Positions 1 to 9,840 of a stretch of DNA of 64,000 bases are shown piece by piece. Position numbers and translations under genes: made by a program. Where the stretch lies: the NCBI GenBank assembly GCA_002205965.3, contig NADL03000464.1, forward strand, positions 2,108,001-2,172,000. Direction: 5' to 3'. A model generated the notes under the pieces. That model was given only the letters and a program-made list of their open reading frames with translations. It had not been told where the DNA came from and did not search any database. The DNA comes from Kappaphycus alvarezii. Taxonomy: Eukaryota > Rhodophyta > Florideophyceae > Gigartinales > Solieriaceae. Positions within the stretch are counted from its first letter, which is position 1. The number at the start of each line of letters is the position of its first letter.

Positions 1-2
1 TT

Positions 3-541
3 ATTGCAAATGCAAGCGGTGCATCAACTGCACTGCCAGAAATTGCTGAACCTTTGCGGAATGTTAAAACCATTGATGATGCTGTATGTGTGAGAGGGAC
101 AATTTCGACAAGCTCTGCTTCGACACAGGCAAGTACTCACATTATGGGTGTCTTCCACAATCCACCTGGTCCTGAAGAGAGTGTAACATTGCTTGAAAAT
201 GTGCATTTCATTCGCGAATAATTGCAAGCCAAAGAATGAGAGAAGGTAGAGAAAGGGGAAGCAGCCAAGGATCAGGAACGGGTTGCAAAAGAAAAGCTTA
301 AAATTGAGCAACTACAGTAGAGGGAAGCCAAATGACAGCGTTTGTCAGTGGCACGGGAACAACATTGGATTCGATCGCAGGTTGAGATGGATCTAGTTGG
401 AATGGTGCCACGCACTGATCCAGGTCAATCGCGGAATGGCAAGGAAATCCGCTTGATAAGGATCTTTAATGCCGCCAGAATAGCAGCGGTAACGGGTTTG
501 GGGGTGTTTGCTGAAGTAATTGTTGGTACTTTGTAGTGATC
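3..541 (+). pseudogene. Unrecognised degenerate coding sequence, 5' end outside window
   Basis: The frame beginning at base 3 is open for 72 codons to a TAA at 219-221. It continues past that stop with a Lys/Glu/Gln-rich stretch typical of a coiled coil, then further stops and frame changes up to about 541. The open part is Ser/Thr/Ala-rich and then has NPPGPEE and LLENVHF. I do not recognise the family. The pattern of a compositionally normal protein followed by a charged helix and then decay suggests the 3' part of a transposon accessory ORF (gag-like or Myb/SANT-like), but that is a guess. The beginning lies outside the window. Confidence 0.3.
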
Positions 542-1269
542 CCCGCATTTTCGGTGATGGTTCGGTGCCTACAATTAAACTTACAATAAAGTTTGGAGGC
601 CTTATGTTCGTTGTATGGAAAACTGAGCTTTCTGGGAGAAAATGGTCGGAATCTAATCAAGCCACGTCCACGAACATCTTCATTACGTGACAAATCGCAT
701 TATTTGATTTTTTGGCTTATTTCTACTTTTTTCAGATTTTTATGTTAAAGCGTCTATAAAAAAAGTGTACACTCAAGATAAGTAAACATGACATGCAGAT
801 TTGCAACTCCAAATGGGTTCCAGCCAATCCATACATCTCAATAAAGACACCCCCCTTTTCCCCCAGATAAGTAAAGAGTAAAAGATTCTCTCTCCTATAA
901 AATAGCCTTTACGGAAGGTTATATTTCGTTCAGACCTACCTCGTCACAACTCGAGCCCGGTAAATCCAATGGTGGTAAAGACAAGATAAGTGTGACATAT
1001 CGTAGAACAGTGGGTGCATTCAGAAAATGCTAAAATGGTACTTTACCAGATATCAACCAATAAAAACACAGGAAAAACTGGCAAAAGTTGTCCACACAAA
1101 AAACGAGAGCTATGAGCGTCGCTAATTTTATAGTTAATGAAGGTGGAGTGAGAATTGCGGGAGACTCTGAAAAATACTAAGGTTTCTGCATTGATGGGGT
1201 TTGTTGTGTGCTAGTAAAAGTGTTGAGTTTGATCCAGTAGCATTTATCGAGTCGATTTGTACGGTTTAA
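542..1269. other. No gene seen; AT-rich spacer
   Basis: No frame here is longer than about 60 codons and none resembles a known protein. I see no tRNA, terminal repeat or long inverted repeat. Confidence 0.5.
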
Positions 1270-1978
1270 GCGGTCGCTGTCGGCATATACTGGGATATGG
1301 AGCACTTTGACGTAAAAAGGTATTTTATGAATGCGCCACTTAAGTTTGGGCAATACATCTGGATCAAGCTCCCAAAAAACAATAAATTTGATGTCGCCAA
1401 CGATGGATTAATCTGGTTAAATCTCTGTTTGGTTTCCGAAAAGCTCCCGGATCCTGACTAGGCCGCTCGGACGATTTCTTTAAGGTGTTCGGATATTTCC
1501 GATTTTATAATTAACATCAGTACAGATATCATGAGCTTCATTTACTGGGTGCACAAAAAATTGCAAGAGTTAGCAATAACCATTCTCTTGTACTAAGTTA
1601 AGTCGTTACAACAATGAATAAGGTATACAGACCGATAAACTTGGACGACTCGGTTTGTTCCTTAGACCTCAACGAGAATTATTTGGCTTTAATAATTTAC
1701 TTGGCAACAAAACCATGCCTGGAAATCACCAAAGCGCCGTCAGTGCTTGAGAAGTTTCAAAAAAGCCCACCACTGGACCGCTGGCCTTCCCTAAAGCACT
1801 TTTTCATTCATCTCAAAGGTGCGAACGAATAAAGGTTATTCTATATGTACGGAATGCAAGAGTTGACAGTGACTGCAATATAATGATGCGGATCACGAAT
1901 GTGACCTGATTCGCCGAGGCTCCTATTTCGGCCAATTAGTTCAGGAGAAATCCGCTTCAGTCATTTACTACTCGAAGC
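1270..1978 (+). pseudogene. Ty1/copia pol remnant (RT start and RNase H-proximal part)
   Basis: At about 1273-1452 one frame reads MEHFDVKRYFMNAPL, then QYIWIKLPK and DGLIWLNLCLVSEKLPD. This is the copia reverse transcriptase block normally seen as DVKTAFLNG, IYMKQP and LKKALYGLKQSP. After a stop, another fragment at 1614-1832 reads ALIIYLATKPCLEITKA and then PPLDRWPSLKHFFIHLKG. It matches the copia segment just before RNase H (normally YLALGTRPDI and HWAALKRVLRYLKGT). The YVDD catalytic region between them is missing, so the element is internally deleted as well as frame-shifted. The non-LTR fragment that follows cuts off its 3' end. No LTR could be placed. Confidence 0.72.
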
Positions 1979-2690
1979 TTGAGTCTACCACGGCTTTTTA
2001 TGCTACTGAAACTAGGGTTTTCTGCTTCCATTAATAAACAATGGGCTGAAATGGACTATGCAGCAGACCTTTGTAACAATGGTCTCCGGTGGACCAACCG
2101 GCACACCGCAGTTGTGAGAGTACTTGGGAGAGAGCTGTTTAACGCAACAGGAGTTGGCGTCCAATATGAGATCAAATACTTACTCCCCGGACTGAATGCG
2201 CGACCCGCAGATATTCTGGTGCACCCGCTATCTGACGCATTGAACACCCCACTCCCTGTTCCAGTGGCCTACGACATCACCGTATCCTCGCCATTTCAGG
2301 AGTGCTATATGTCAATGGTAGCACGAAAAGCGCGAGCCGTTGCGAACGCAGCAGACAAGCGAAAGAAGAGGGACCTAGCCTCGCAAATGGCTGCCATTTC
2401 TGGCGACGTCCTACCTGGAAGATCAAGATTAGCATGGGATTTTGTGCCGCTGGCTTTCGACTCGTTAGGATCACCTTCTGAGACATCATCAAAGGTCATA
2501 GGGAAATAAGCGCCAGCTGTAGCATCGCGCAGCGGATGTTCTACGGGGGGGATGAAGACCGGCTTATACCAGAAACTAAGCTACGCTTTTGGTCCAGAAG
2601 TGCGGCGTCAGTAATAGGTCGTGCCCCGCAACACGCAGAAGTTAGTCACCCTATTTAAAATTAATTTTGTAGCGACTTCACAGTGGTGCA
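1979..2690 (+). pseudogene. Non-LTR retrotransposon 3' end with restriction-like endonuclease domain (copy A)
   Basis: A 176-codon open frame (1979-2509) carries the signature of the C-terminal restriction-like endonuclease of R2-type non-LTR elements: the CNNG and NRHTAVVRVLGREL region (the RHN-type motif), RPADILVHP (the PD motif) about 30 residues on, AYDITVSSPF (the following catalytic D), a basic helix with KRKKRD, and DFVPLAFDSLGSPSE. Reverse transcriptase is absent, so the copy is 5'-truncated. After the TAA the coding tail continues in shifted frames (LYQKLSYA, then SAASVIGRAP) to about 2650, followed by an AT-rich 3' UTR. The last ~150 bases match minus-strand copy B at 8462-8690. 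The first ~20 codons of the ORF may belong to the preceding copia fragment. Confidence 0.75.
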
Positions 2691-3062
2691 CATGCATATT
2701 GCAGTGATAAAAACAAAACCTAACCAACATAAACGAACTCCAAGATTTTTAAAAAGTCCGAAAACGACACACATCAGGAAGTTTTTGATAACATAAGCTA
2801 AGATCTCTCAAATGTGACTCACGTTGCAATTAGTTAATAAGTGGTCCATCAATCGGTTGAAATAGGCGACATTGCTGTCCACAGAATGGAAATTAACCGA
2901 GCAAAGGAAGTAATGAATGCCCAATTTGAGTGAAATTGTACCACTCGCGAAAAAATTTCAAGATGACTGTCGAATTTCTCGTAAAGGATCCCGCGGGGCG
3001 GCAAGAAGCAACCCCTTGCGGGTCCTAAACCTTGGCCGGCTTCAACGTCTCCACGAGAAGGG
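2691..3062. other. Spacer with possible pol debris
   Basis: 2691-2760 is the AT-rich 3' UTR of the non-LTR copy. A 61-codon frame starts at 2917 but has no convincing match. A GGATCCCGCGGGGCGG block near 2988 is much more GC-rich than its surroundings, and may be the start of the gypsy fragment that follows. Confidence 0.4.
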
Positions 3063-3240
3063 GGAGACGATTGGGTTTGCGACACAACGGTTGACTACCT
3101 GAAGCAGTGTTTGGATGACCTTGTTAGTTGGTTTGTTGTTTTGTAAATCGATGATGTGTTTATTGTGAATGGTACTTGTCGTGATATTTATGCCCATCCC
3201 GCCGTGCTGACTACAATTCTTGTTTGATTTTTTCATTAGC
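3063..3240 (+). pseudogene. Ty3/gypsy reverse transcriptase scrap
   Basis: One frame reads VDYLKQCLDDLVSWFVVL, a stop, then IDDVFIVNGTCRDIYAHPA. This is the palm region of a gypsy RT, in which the metal-binding box (F/Y)xDD stands as stop-IDD because a Tyr codon has become TAA. The following V-N-G-x-C and H-A/L spacing corresponds to the usual FSKTxEEHLxHL. Only about 55 codons are recognisable and no flanking LTR is seen. Confidence 0.5.
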
Positions 3241-4660
3241 TCTTAGTGGTGAGATAATTACATCACCTCTCTTTTGGGTACCTTTGAGTAATGATTTGAA
3301 TCACTCTCAAGTGAACTCACTGATAATCAGCTCACGCACTCTCCCGGGGAAATAAAGTATAATAACCGAACTATGAGTCACCAGTCACTGGAAGGTATGA
3401 ATTCCCTTGAGCATTAGAGATGACAGTGACCGATAAAAATATTCATGTCAAGAAAGCGGATAAACTACCTGTGGAGGGGGCTTTCCAGGATTCGGGTTCA
3501 AATTAATCTCGATCAGGACTCCCTAGTAGGAAATTAATTTCAAATTACTGTAAAATGCTTCCAAAATCAGTTACTCTTCAATGCAAAAGGTTATGTTATC
3601 CACAAAAGGTTATGTTATCCTCACGACAGTAGCATATAGCGTGTGGCTAGAATTACTTCTATGCTTATCCAAAAACTCTTTATGGTTTCTCTTTGAAGTA
3701 ATTAAATGCCGAACAGAAAAGATTTTGAAATATTAGAGTGTATGTTATGGTTGGAAGCCAATAACTCCAGTGAGGCACAATTTAGTTCAAAAAAACTCTC
3801 TACTAGCAATTAAAAATAAATTTTATGGCCGAAATAGCAGAGAATTCCTCAGGGAGACGTCTAGGGGGATTTGGGGTGCTTCACAAGTTAGAGATGTATA
3901 ACAGCTATTTCCAGATTTGTATGGGTCTATACGAAGCTTCGTGTCAGAACAGATAAGTTTAATCGTAATATTGTAAGAATTGGACTAAAGTATAAAGGTA
4001 TATATATCATCGATTCAGAATCCCAACTACGACCTATCAATTTCATTAATCGAAAAGGTAATAATTGCAATTTTTAAACATGAAAAGAAATTCAAGCAAA
4101 TAATACCAACTTTTGCAAAAAATCCTTTAAAGAAGCCGAAAAGCGCCTTATAAGGAATGGAACTGAATTTTTACGGTGCCACAGAACCAATTATTTTGGC
4201 GATTTATCGAAGGTTTTGAATTACCTAAAGGAATTTTTAATTTTTTTCCTGCATGTTGCCGAGAAATTAGAGATACAAAAAAGGTGCTCAATTTTTGCTG
4301 ATTAAGAAAAGTCTGCAAGAAATAAAGTACGGAAAAAACTTTCTCATCTATTCAACATGTGCCTCCAAATATTTCTTAATTGAATTTTTTATCTGCAGTT
4401 ATATCCTCGATAAAATATTCGTATAGGATATAATTTCTCTAGGATTCATGGGATAACTAGTTTAATTTTATATTTTCCGCAACATAAATTTACATACCGG
4501 TAGCATCCATAGAAAACATGAACGAACTGCAGCTCCCGTGATTAAGGGACTTCAGCCCTATTTATTCAAGACTCAAATAAAAGATAGACTCTATTATGTC
4601 TAGTGAATATATTTAATAGTAAAAACATACTTTGACCATATTTCGGGACTTTTTTGATGT
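3241..4660. other. AT-rich region without a recognisable gene
   Basis: No frame exceeds 60 codons. The only structure noticed is a short tandem duplication at about 3583-3620, where an 18-19 base unit containing AAAAGGTTATGTTATCC occurs twice in a row. Confidence 0.5.
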
Positions 4661-5492
4661 AGCACTTGGTGTAGTAGAATGGAATGGAAGGTCCACGCAC
4701 CAGGTGGGGGAATTAGAAGCGAGGCTTCTTCGGGAGACCAGTCTAGCTGGGCTAGACAGCTACGAAAGTAGCAGGGTAGAGCGACCGTAGGTCGCGCTCG
4801 AAAAGGACTAGGAGGACGCCCTCAGATCCTCCAGGTTGGCCTGGAGTGGGGATTTGAGAAGGAAAAAAGGGGAGAAGAGGAGAAAGGAGGTGGGAGATAG
4901 TTAGTTAGGGTAGGCGATCCTACTCCAGGAAACGCCCGAAAGGGTTAGTAAAATGTGACTACTCCGGTCACTGTGTCTACTACGGACACGAGTAGCGCCG
5001 CCTACTTCGGGCGCACACTAGTTGGTCTAGCTGCAGTGATCCCGTGCAGCGCTAGGCTTGCCGGTCATTCAACTAGGCAAAACCTAGACAAACTACACCG
5101 GACTACTCCGGTCTTGGTGGTGCTGGTCAGGGAATTTCGGGGATGGAAGTTGGTCCATTGGTTTTTTGTCGTTTTCTGGTAGGGATCCTAAGGCCGACGG
5201 CCCTAAGTAGTAACGGTGCCACCTACTGTGGCACTGTCAGCTAATTAGTTCAACAATAATTACTAAAATAAAGGGATAATTAAGGGAATAAATGTAATTG
5301 CTTTGGCCCCACACGTGGCCCTAAAACGTGGCAATCACACGTGGCACGAAACGTGTGCCCGGGACAGGGCAGCCTGTCCGTACTGTAGTGAGAAAAGTAT
5401 GCGCGCGCGAAAATAAAAGGCTAGGTTCCCACACTTGGAAATGTCAGTCAAACAATAAGCGTGGGTTTTGCTGTCATTTCTTTTACACATAT
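4661..5492 (+). repeat. GC-rich hairpin-chain repeat, candidate solo LTR or structured noncoding element
   Basis: This block is sharply more GC-rich than the AT-rich flanks and has no convincing ORF. It holds at least ten short perfect hairpins in a row: GTCTAGC/GCTAGAC (4741-4757), GCTAC/GTAGC with a GAAA loop (4759-4772), GCGACC/GGTCGC (4781-4795), CTCCAGG/CCTGGAG (4829-4846), GTGTC/GACAC (4973-4989), CTAGG/CCTAG (5073-5087), ACCGG/CCGGT (5097-5112), GTGCCAC/GTGGCAC (5216-5234), CACACGT/ACGTGTG (5336-5357) and GGACAGG/CCTGTCC (5362-5379). A TG start near 4661 and a CA end near 5492 would suit an LTR, but no target duplication was identified. Part of it recurs at 9772-9840. Orientation is arbitrary. 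Confidence 0.5.
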
Positions 5493-5599
5493 TTCATTTA
5501 AATTAGAGGGGCTTACAAAACACGGATTTACTTTATATTTCAGTTCAAATACATGGATAAAATGTTAATGGAAAAATGGGAAATGAAGTGTGAGGACCA

Positions 5600-5633
5600 A
5601 AGTACGCTCCTGTAGGGTCAAAGGAGCGTACTT
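5600..5633. repeat. Perfect 11-bp inverted repeat (hairpin)
   Basis: AAGTACGCTCC at 5600-5610 and its exact reverse complement GGAGCGTACTT at 5623-5633 flank a 12-base loop. It lies about 100 bases downstream of the hairpin-chain repeat and may be related. Function unknown. Confidence 0.7.
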
Positions 5634-8461
5634 AGTCTACAGTTACTTTTCTGGGAACTGGAAGCTCGAATCTTCTCAGCTACATTTTTTTCTCTTTCAG
5701 GTCATAAATAAATTCCTCCAAATGATTAATTATTTTTCCAAGGAACCAATTTATTAAAATAATACTATTCATACCTCTTTAATTTATTCAAAATGTCAAT
5801 AATACTGCAGAAAAAACGAAGGTCAGGATAGATTTGAGCTTCAGCATCGTTTTTCATCTGTGGAATGATTTTTTGCTAGACCAGAACCTTAATATTGAGA
5901 ATGTCGTGGTGTTTTTAACAAAAATTTCGGTTGGCATTACGGTGCAGTACAATCCGCTCATGGAAGTCCTTATTCAGTTTAATTTTTTCCTTCAAAATCT
6001 CGAATTTTTCGACATCTGACGCCTTCAAAATTGCACTCAGAACAATCAACTAATCTCTTTCATCCATTCAAACTGCACGCTTACGAATTTACCAAGGTTT
6101 ATGTATGAAGTAATCTAATTCCGACTCGAATCTTCTTTTCGTGCTTTGCAATAACTTGATTTTCATATCTCATACCGCTTCTTGCTTCTCTTCTTCTTGT
6201 CTTTATATGCATCAATTCTGCCCATATTTTCTTCTACAAATTAGTTCTTTACTTGCGGCATGTCTCTCCGCAACTGCTCCAGCTCCCAGATTTTAACTGC
6301 AGTCCCAAAAACTTTACTTTTCCAATCGCGCACATCTAAATCATCCAAAAGTTCTCTTTAATCGGTGTTACACATTTTTCAGAGTCAAGGTAAAGAAAAG
6401 AGGGCTATTAATGCCACGAGAATGTACCCCGCGACTGTTTGATCATAATACGCGATATTTAACTGAAACAATAACAGATAATTGGAGGGAATATGGTAAC
6501 TTTTTTCCTTACAATTATATTTTCCTCCCGTATGCTTGGTATTTTTTTCTAAAATGATTTTAACATAGAAAAGTTACAATAAAAAGTGCTGAAGATAAAT
6601 ATAGACGGCGGGGAGTCTAGAAGAGGGAGATATGAGTGAGAATGAAGGATGGGGAGTATATTTGCGCGTTTAAATTATCGTCATTGGAAATAATGGATGG
6701 TAGGATGAGCTTTATGGGTACTACAAGGGATAATGAATGTTCTGTGTGGAGGATATGCCCAACCAATGGCCTGATATGGGTAAAAAATGATCAAGATAAT
6801 CTCACAGCCACTAATGGCTAGCCTTTAAACTCAGAGAAACCCATATATATATGAGTTTGTTAAGAATTTTTCTGCAGAAGAAATGAAGTTTATTGCATCC
6901 TTAGTTTCTCTAACAAGTAAATATTGAAAAAGTTGGGATCATTTGCCAGCGAAAATTCTCTCTTTCTAATTTTTTGCAGCAAATATGCAAATACAGGCAG
7001 ACAAAAAGTCCGAAATAGATTTATTTTGAGCTTTGAAATACTTAAAATCGACAAAACCCTAGTAGAATCTGCAGAAGTACTAAAATATTCAAGAAAACTT
7101 CAATTGATTCCATGAAAGAATTATTATAACCCAGTCGAGTACTAGATGGTTCTGAATAGTCATCATCGTCGTTATTGAATTGCGAAGTCAACCGATTTGA
7201 ACAATTTTAATCCACTGACTTCAATTTGTAAGATGAAATAAAAGCGCCAAGTATTTGGACTGAATAAAGGACAAAGAACTTATTTAACGATGCAGATGTT
7301 CCTATACCGATTTCAAGTTTAATGAGAATCTGGAGTCACGGGAAGATATGAGAAAATATTTCAAAAAGAAATAAGATCCAACTCCTAAAAATTAAAGTTG
7401 TGTCCCTTTTGACTTTGGCCCTCTGGCGGATAGTTTAAACTCAACAGGATGACTATACAATGTCTCATAAAACTGAAGCCTAAAGCGCATTAGTATAACA
7501 AGCCATATCATAGCGAGTCTTTATGCTTCTAAATTATATCAAGTAGAGAGGAATTACACCCAGTTCTTCCAGGGAACCCTAGTATAGTCGAAGATAATGA
7601 AATCTTCTGGGAGTGTTTAACCCCATTTACAATCCTACCTCCCAATTTTGACGGGAAAATGCGGACGTATGAATGGAGAAAAACCAGGTGGATGTGGATA
7701 AAAAAGAATCAATTTGACACAGAATCTTGACCTCCTTGAACTCAATTTTTCTACATGTGGAAGACCAAATGCGCTGGTTTACCGTTTACCTCACTACAAA
7801 TGATTCGACAATAACTATTGGATTAGATATAGAGAGATACTAAAAGATGGGTACTGATGCGCCTTTCTTTACTTGACGCATCATAAACACACAAAGTTCC
7901 ATGTATTGGAGCCCCAAATGTCAATCGCAGCAAACTCTCCACGTGCCTCAGCCTCAAGTAAAGTCAGTCACAAGTTTTGCCTGTACTTTCTAGGCACCGA
8001 AATCAGTATAAATTCTCTGGAAAACATAAAGGAAACCAAGGTGAATCGGGGAGTGAATTAATTGTATTAATCATGCACCACCCGAGCAGATAAGAGATAT
8101 TTCAGTCAACTGATACCCTAGCGAAAGAGCTTGAGAAAGCTATAGATAAAGGCATGTTATTGCTCGACTTGTATGGAATGTCCTAAAGATCAGCGATCAG
8201 TCTGGAAACATTTCTTAGATATGTCCAAACCGTGTTCAATTTTGGCGTTTCAGGTGTACATCGTGAATGAGGATTCATAAGCAAAACAAACATGCAATTA
8301 TCTTTATCACGCAAATTGGTACATCTATATTGAAGCATGAAAATTATCCAAGGAAGATACAGAACATATGGAATAATATTTAAAAATTATTGAAAATGGA
8401 GAAAAGGATAATTTCCTTCGACATCCACCAAAAGGATATACGCAACACATTGTGTCTTTTT
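5634..8461. other. AT-rich region; possible minus-strand coiled-coil relic at 5760-6400
   Basis: On the minus strand between about 6400 and 5760, consecutive frames read like a decayed lysine/glutamate-rich helical protein (WELEQLRRDMPQ, ENMGRIDAYKDKKK, EKFEILKEKIKLNKDFHERI). They are interrupted by several stops. I cannot assign it to a family. The rest of the interval has only short frames with no recognised similarity. Confidence 0.3.
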
Positions 8462-8690
8462 TATCGCTGTAATTATCAGTACGTACTTTATCACTTTAAT
8501 TTGTACGTGAAACAAAGTGAAGTCGCTAAAAAAATAATTTTGAATAGGTTGACTAAATTCTGTCTGTTGCAGGGCACGACAAATTGCAGAGGCCGCACAT
8601 GTGGACCAAATAGCGTAGCTGAGTTTTTGGTACAGACGAGTCTTCACTCCCCCAGTAGAACAGCTGCTGCGTATCATTAATAGTTCAAGG
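8462..8690 (-). pseudogene. 5'-truncated non-LTR retrotransposon 3' end (copy B)
   Basis: Read on the minus strand, this begins with CSTGGVKTRLYQKLSYAIW and then CAASAICRALQQTEFSQPI. This is the same C-terminal tail found after the endonuclease domain in copy A (2520-2650). DNA similarity is high and continues into the 3' UTR, through TAGCGACTTCAC and on to GTGATAAA. Only about 230 bases remain, without the endonuclease domain, as expected for extreme 5' truncation during target-primed reverse transcription. Confidence 0.7.
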
Positions 8691-9771
8691 ACACAGTACA
8701 TCAGCATATAAGGGATACAAAGTCCAAAAATTTAAAGAGTAGAACCATAAACCAACGATGAGACACTTGAGTGTACTAAATAGGCTACTGAGCATCTTCC
8801 AGCCATCATTTACAAACTTTTCTCGCATATCGAGCTATTTAATGATACGGTGCTCAAGTCTGACTAGTTATCGACGTTAAATAGAACAGTTAGAAGGAAT
8901 GAATGCATAAGGGATCGAGAAAAGGTCAGTTAACAATAAAGAGTAGTCTCAGGGATTCATTCATTCCAACTATTCTCTCTAACATATTGGACTTTACTCC
9001 ATTGCTAGAATGGCGAGTAAACACTGGCTTCCGTTAGAGATCGATCTGAAAACTACTCAAGCTCTTAAACTAACTCGGAAAGCTAGTTTATCAGTGAGTT
9101 ATAGTAGTAGAAAGCGTGAAGTTTAAGAGATCAGAAATGGAGTGTGAATTGGGCACCAAAACAGTCTACTTGAAGATCAATACAAACTCTGAGTTCATTA
9201 TACTAATCGAATAAGATTAGAGATTATATCATGGGATTAGAAGCTACATTTTATTTCAACTTCTGTACTGAACTGAACTTTTCACACACTAGGTGGACTT
9301 TTTGAAGCATCTCTTCTTTAGGAAAGCACAACTATATGCGGTGCTGAACTGGTACGGCTGTAGCCAAGTAAGGGAAAAGCATTTTTCACGAGGGCGAGAT
9401 CATTGGATGCCCTAGTATCCTTAGATAAGACCTAGATTGGTACTCAAGAACGGGAAATAATTTAAAAGTTATTATCACAGTATTTAATAATATAGAACTG
9501 ACAGAAAGAGTAAGCAAAGCTTCAATACTCTGTTAAATATGTCGAGTACAGATATGAGAAACTTCGTATACCCCGGACGCCCGATAGGATTTATACCTGA
9601 TTTTATCCTGAACAGCATTAGGTTTATGGTGTTTTGGCTAAGAAAAATTCGTAAAATTTGCCGTGAAGTAATGCAGTTTCGGTGGCGCTGTTCAGAGAAC
9701 TCGTTTTAATCTCATCATATGGAAACTGGGTTCATTGAAAGGGCTCCTATGCACGTCTACTTAAGAGAACT
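8691..9771. other. No gene recognised
   Basis: Short frames only on both strands. No recognisable protein, RNA gene or repeat boundary was seen. Confidence 0.5.
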
Positions 9772-9840
9772 AAGGTGTACCGCCTGATGTGGCACTTTCA
9801 GCTCATCAATAATATATTCGTAAAATAAATAAATGTATTG
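9772..9840 (+). repeat. Partial eroded copy of the hairpin-chain repeat
   Basis: This stretch aligns with 5214-5300 of the GC-rich repeat. Shared blocks in order are GGTG, TGTGGCACT, TCAGCT, CAATAAT, AAAATAAA and AATAAATGTA, with a deletion in between. The stem of the GTGCCAC/GTGGCAC hairpin is mutated here, so this copy is older or under no constraint. Confidence 0.55.

Noticed and set aside
4955..5182. A 75-codon ORF within the GC-rich repeat.
   Set aside because: It overlaps three of the perfect hairpins and has no similarity; the block is better explained as structured noncoding repeat.
8387..8707. Overlapping ORFs on both strands (96 and 106 codons) as small genes.
   Set aside because: Only the minus-strand part 8690-8530 has support, as a truncated non-LTR tail; the rest is 3' UTR and flanking DNA.
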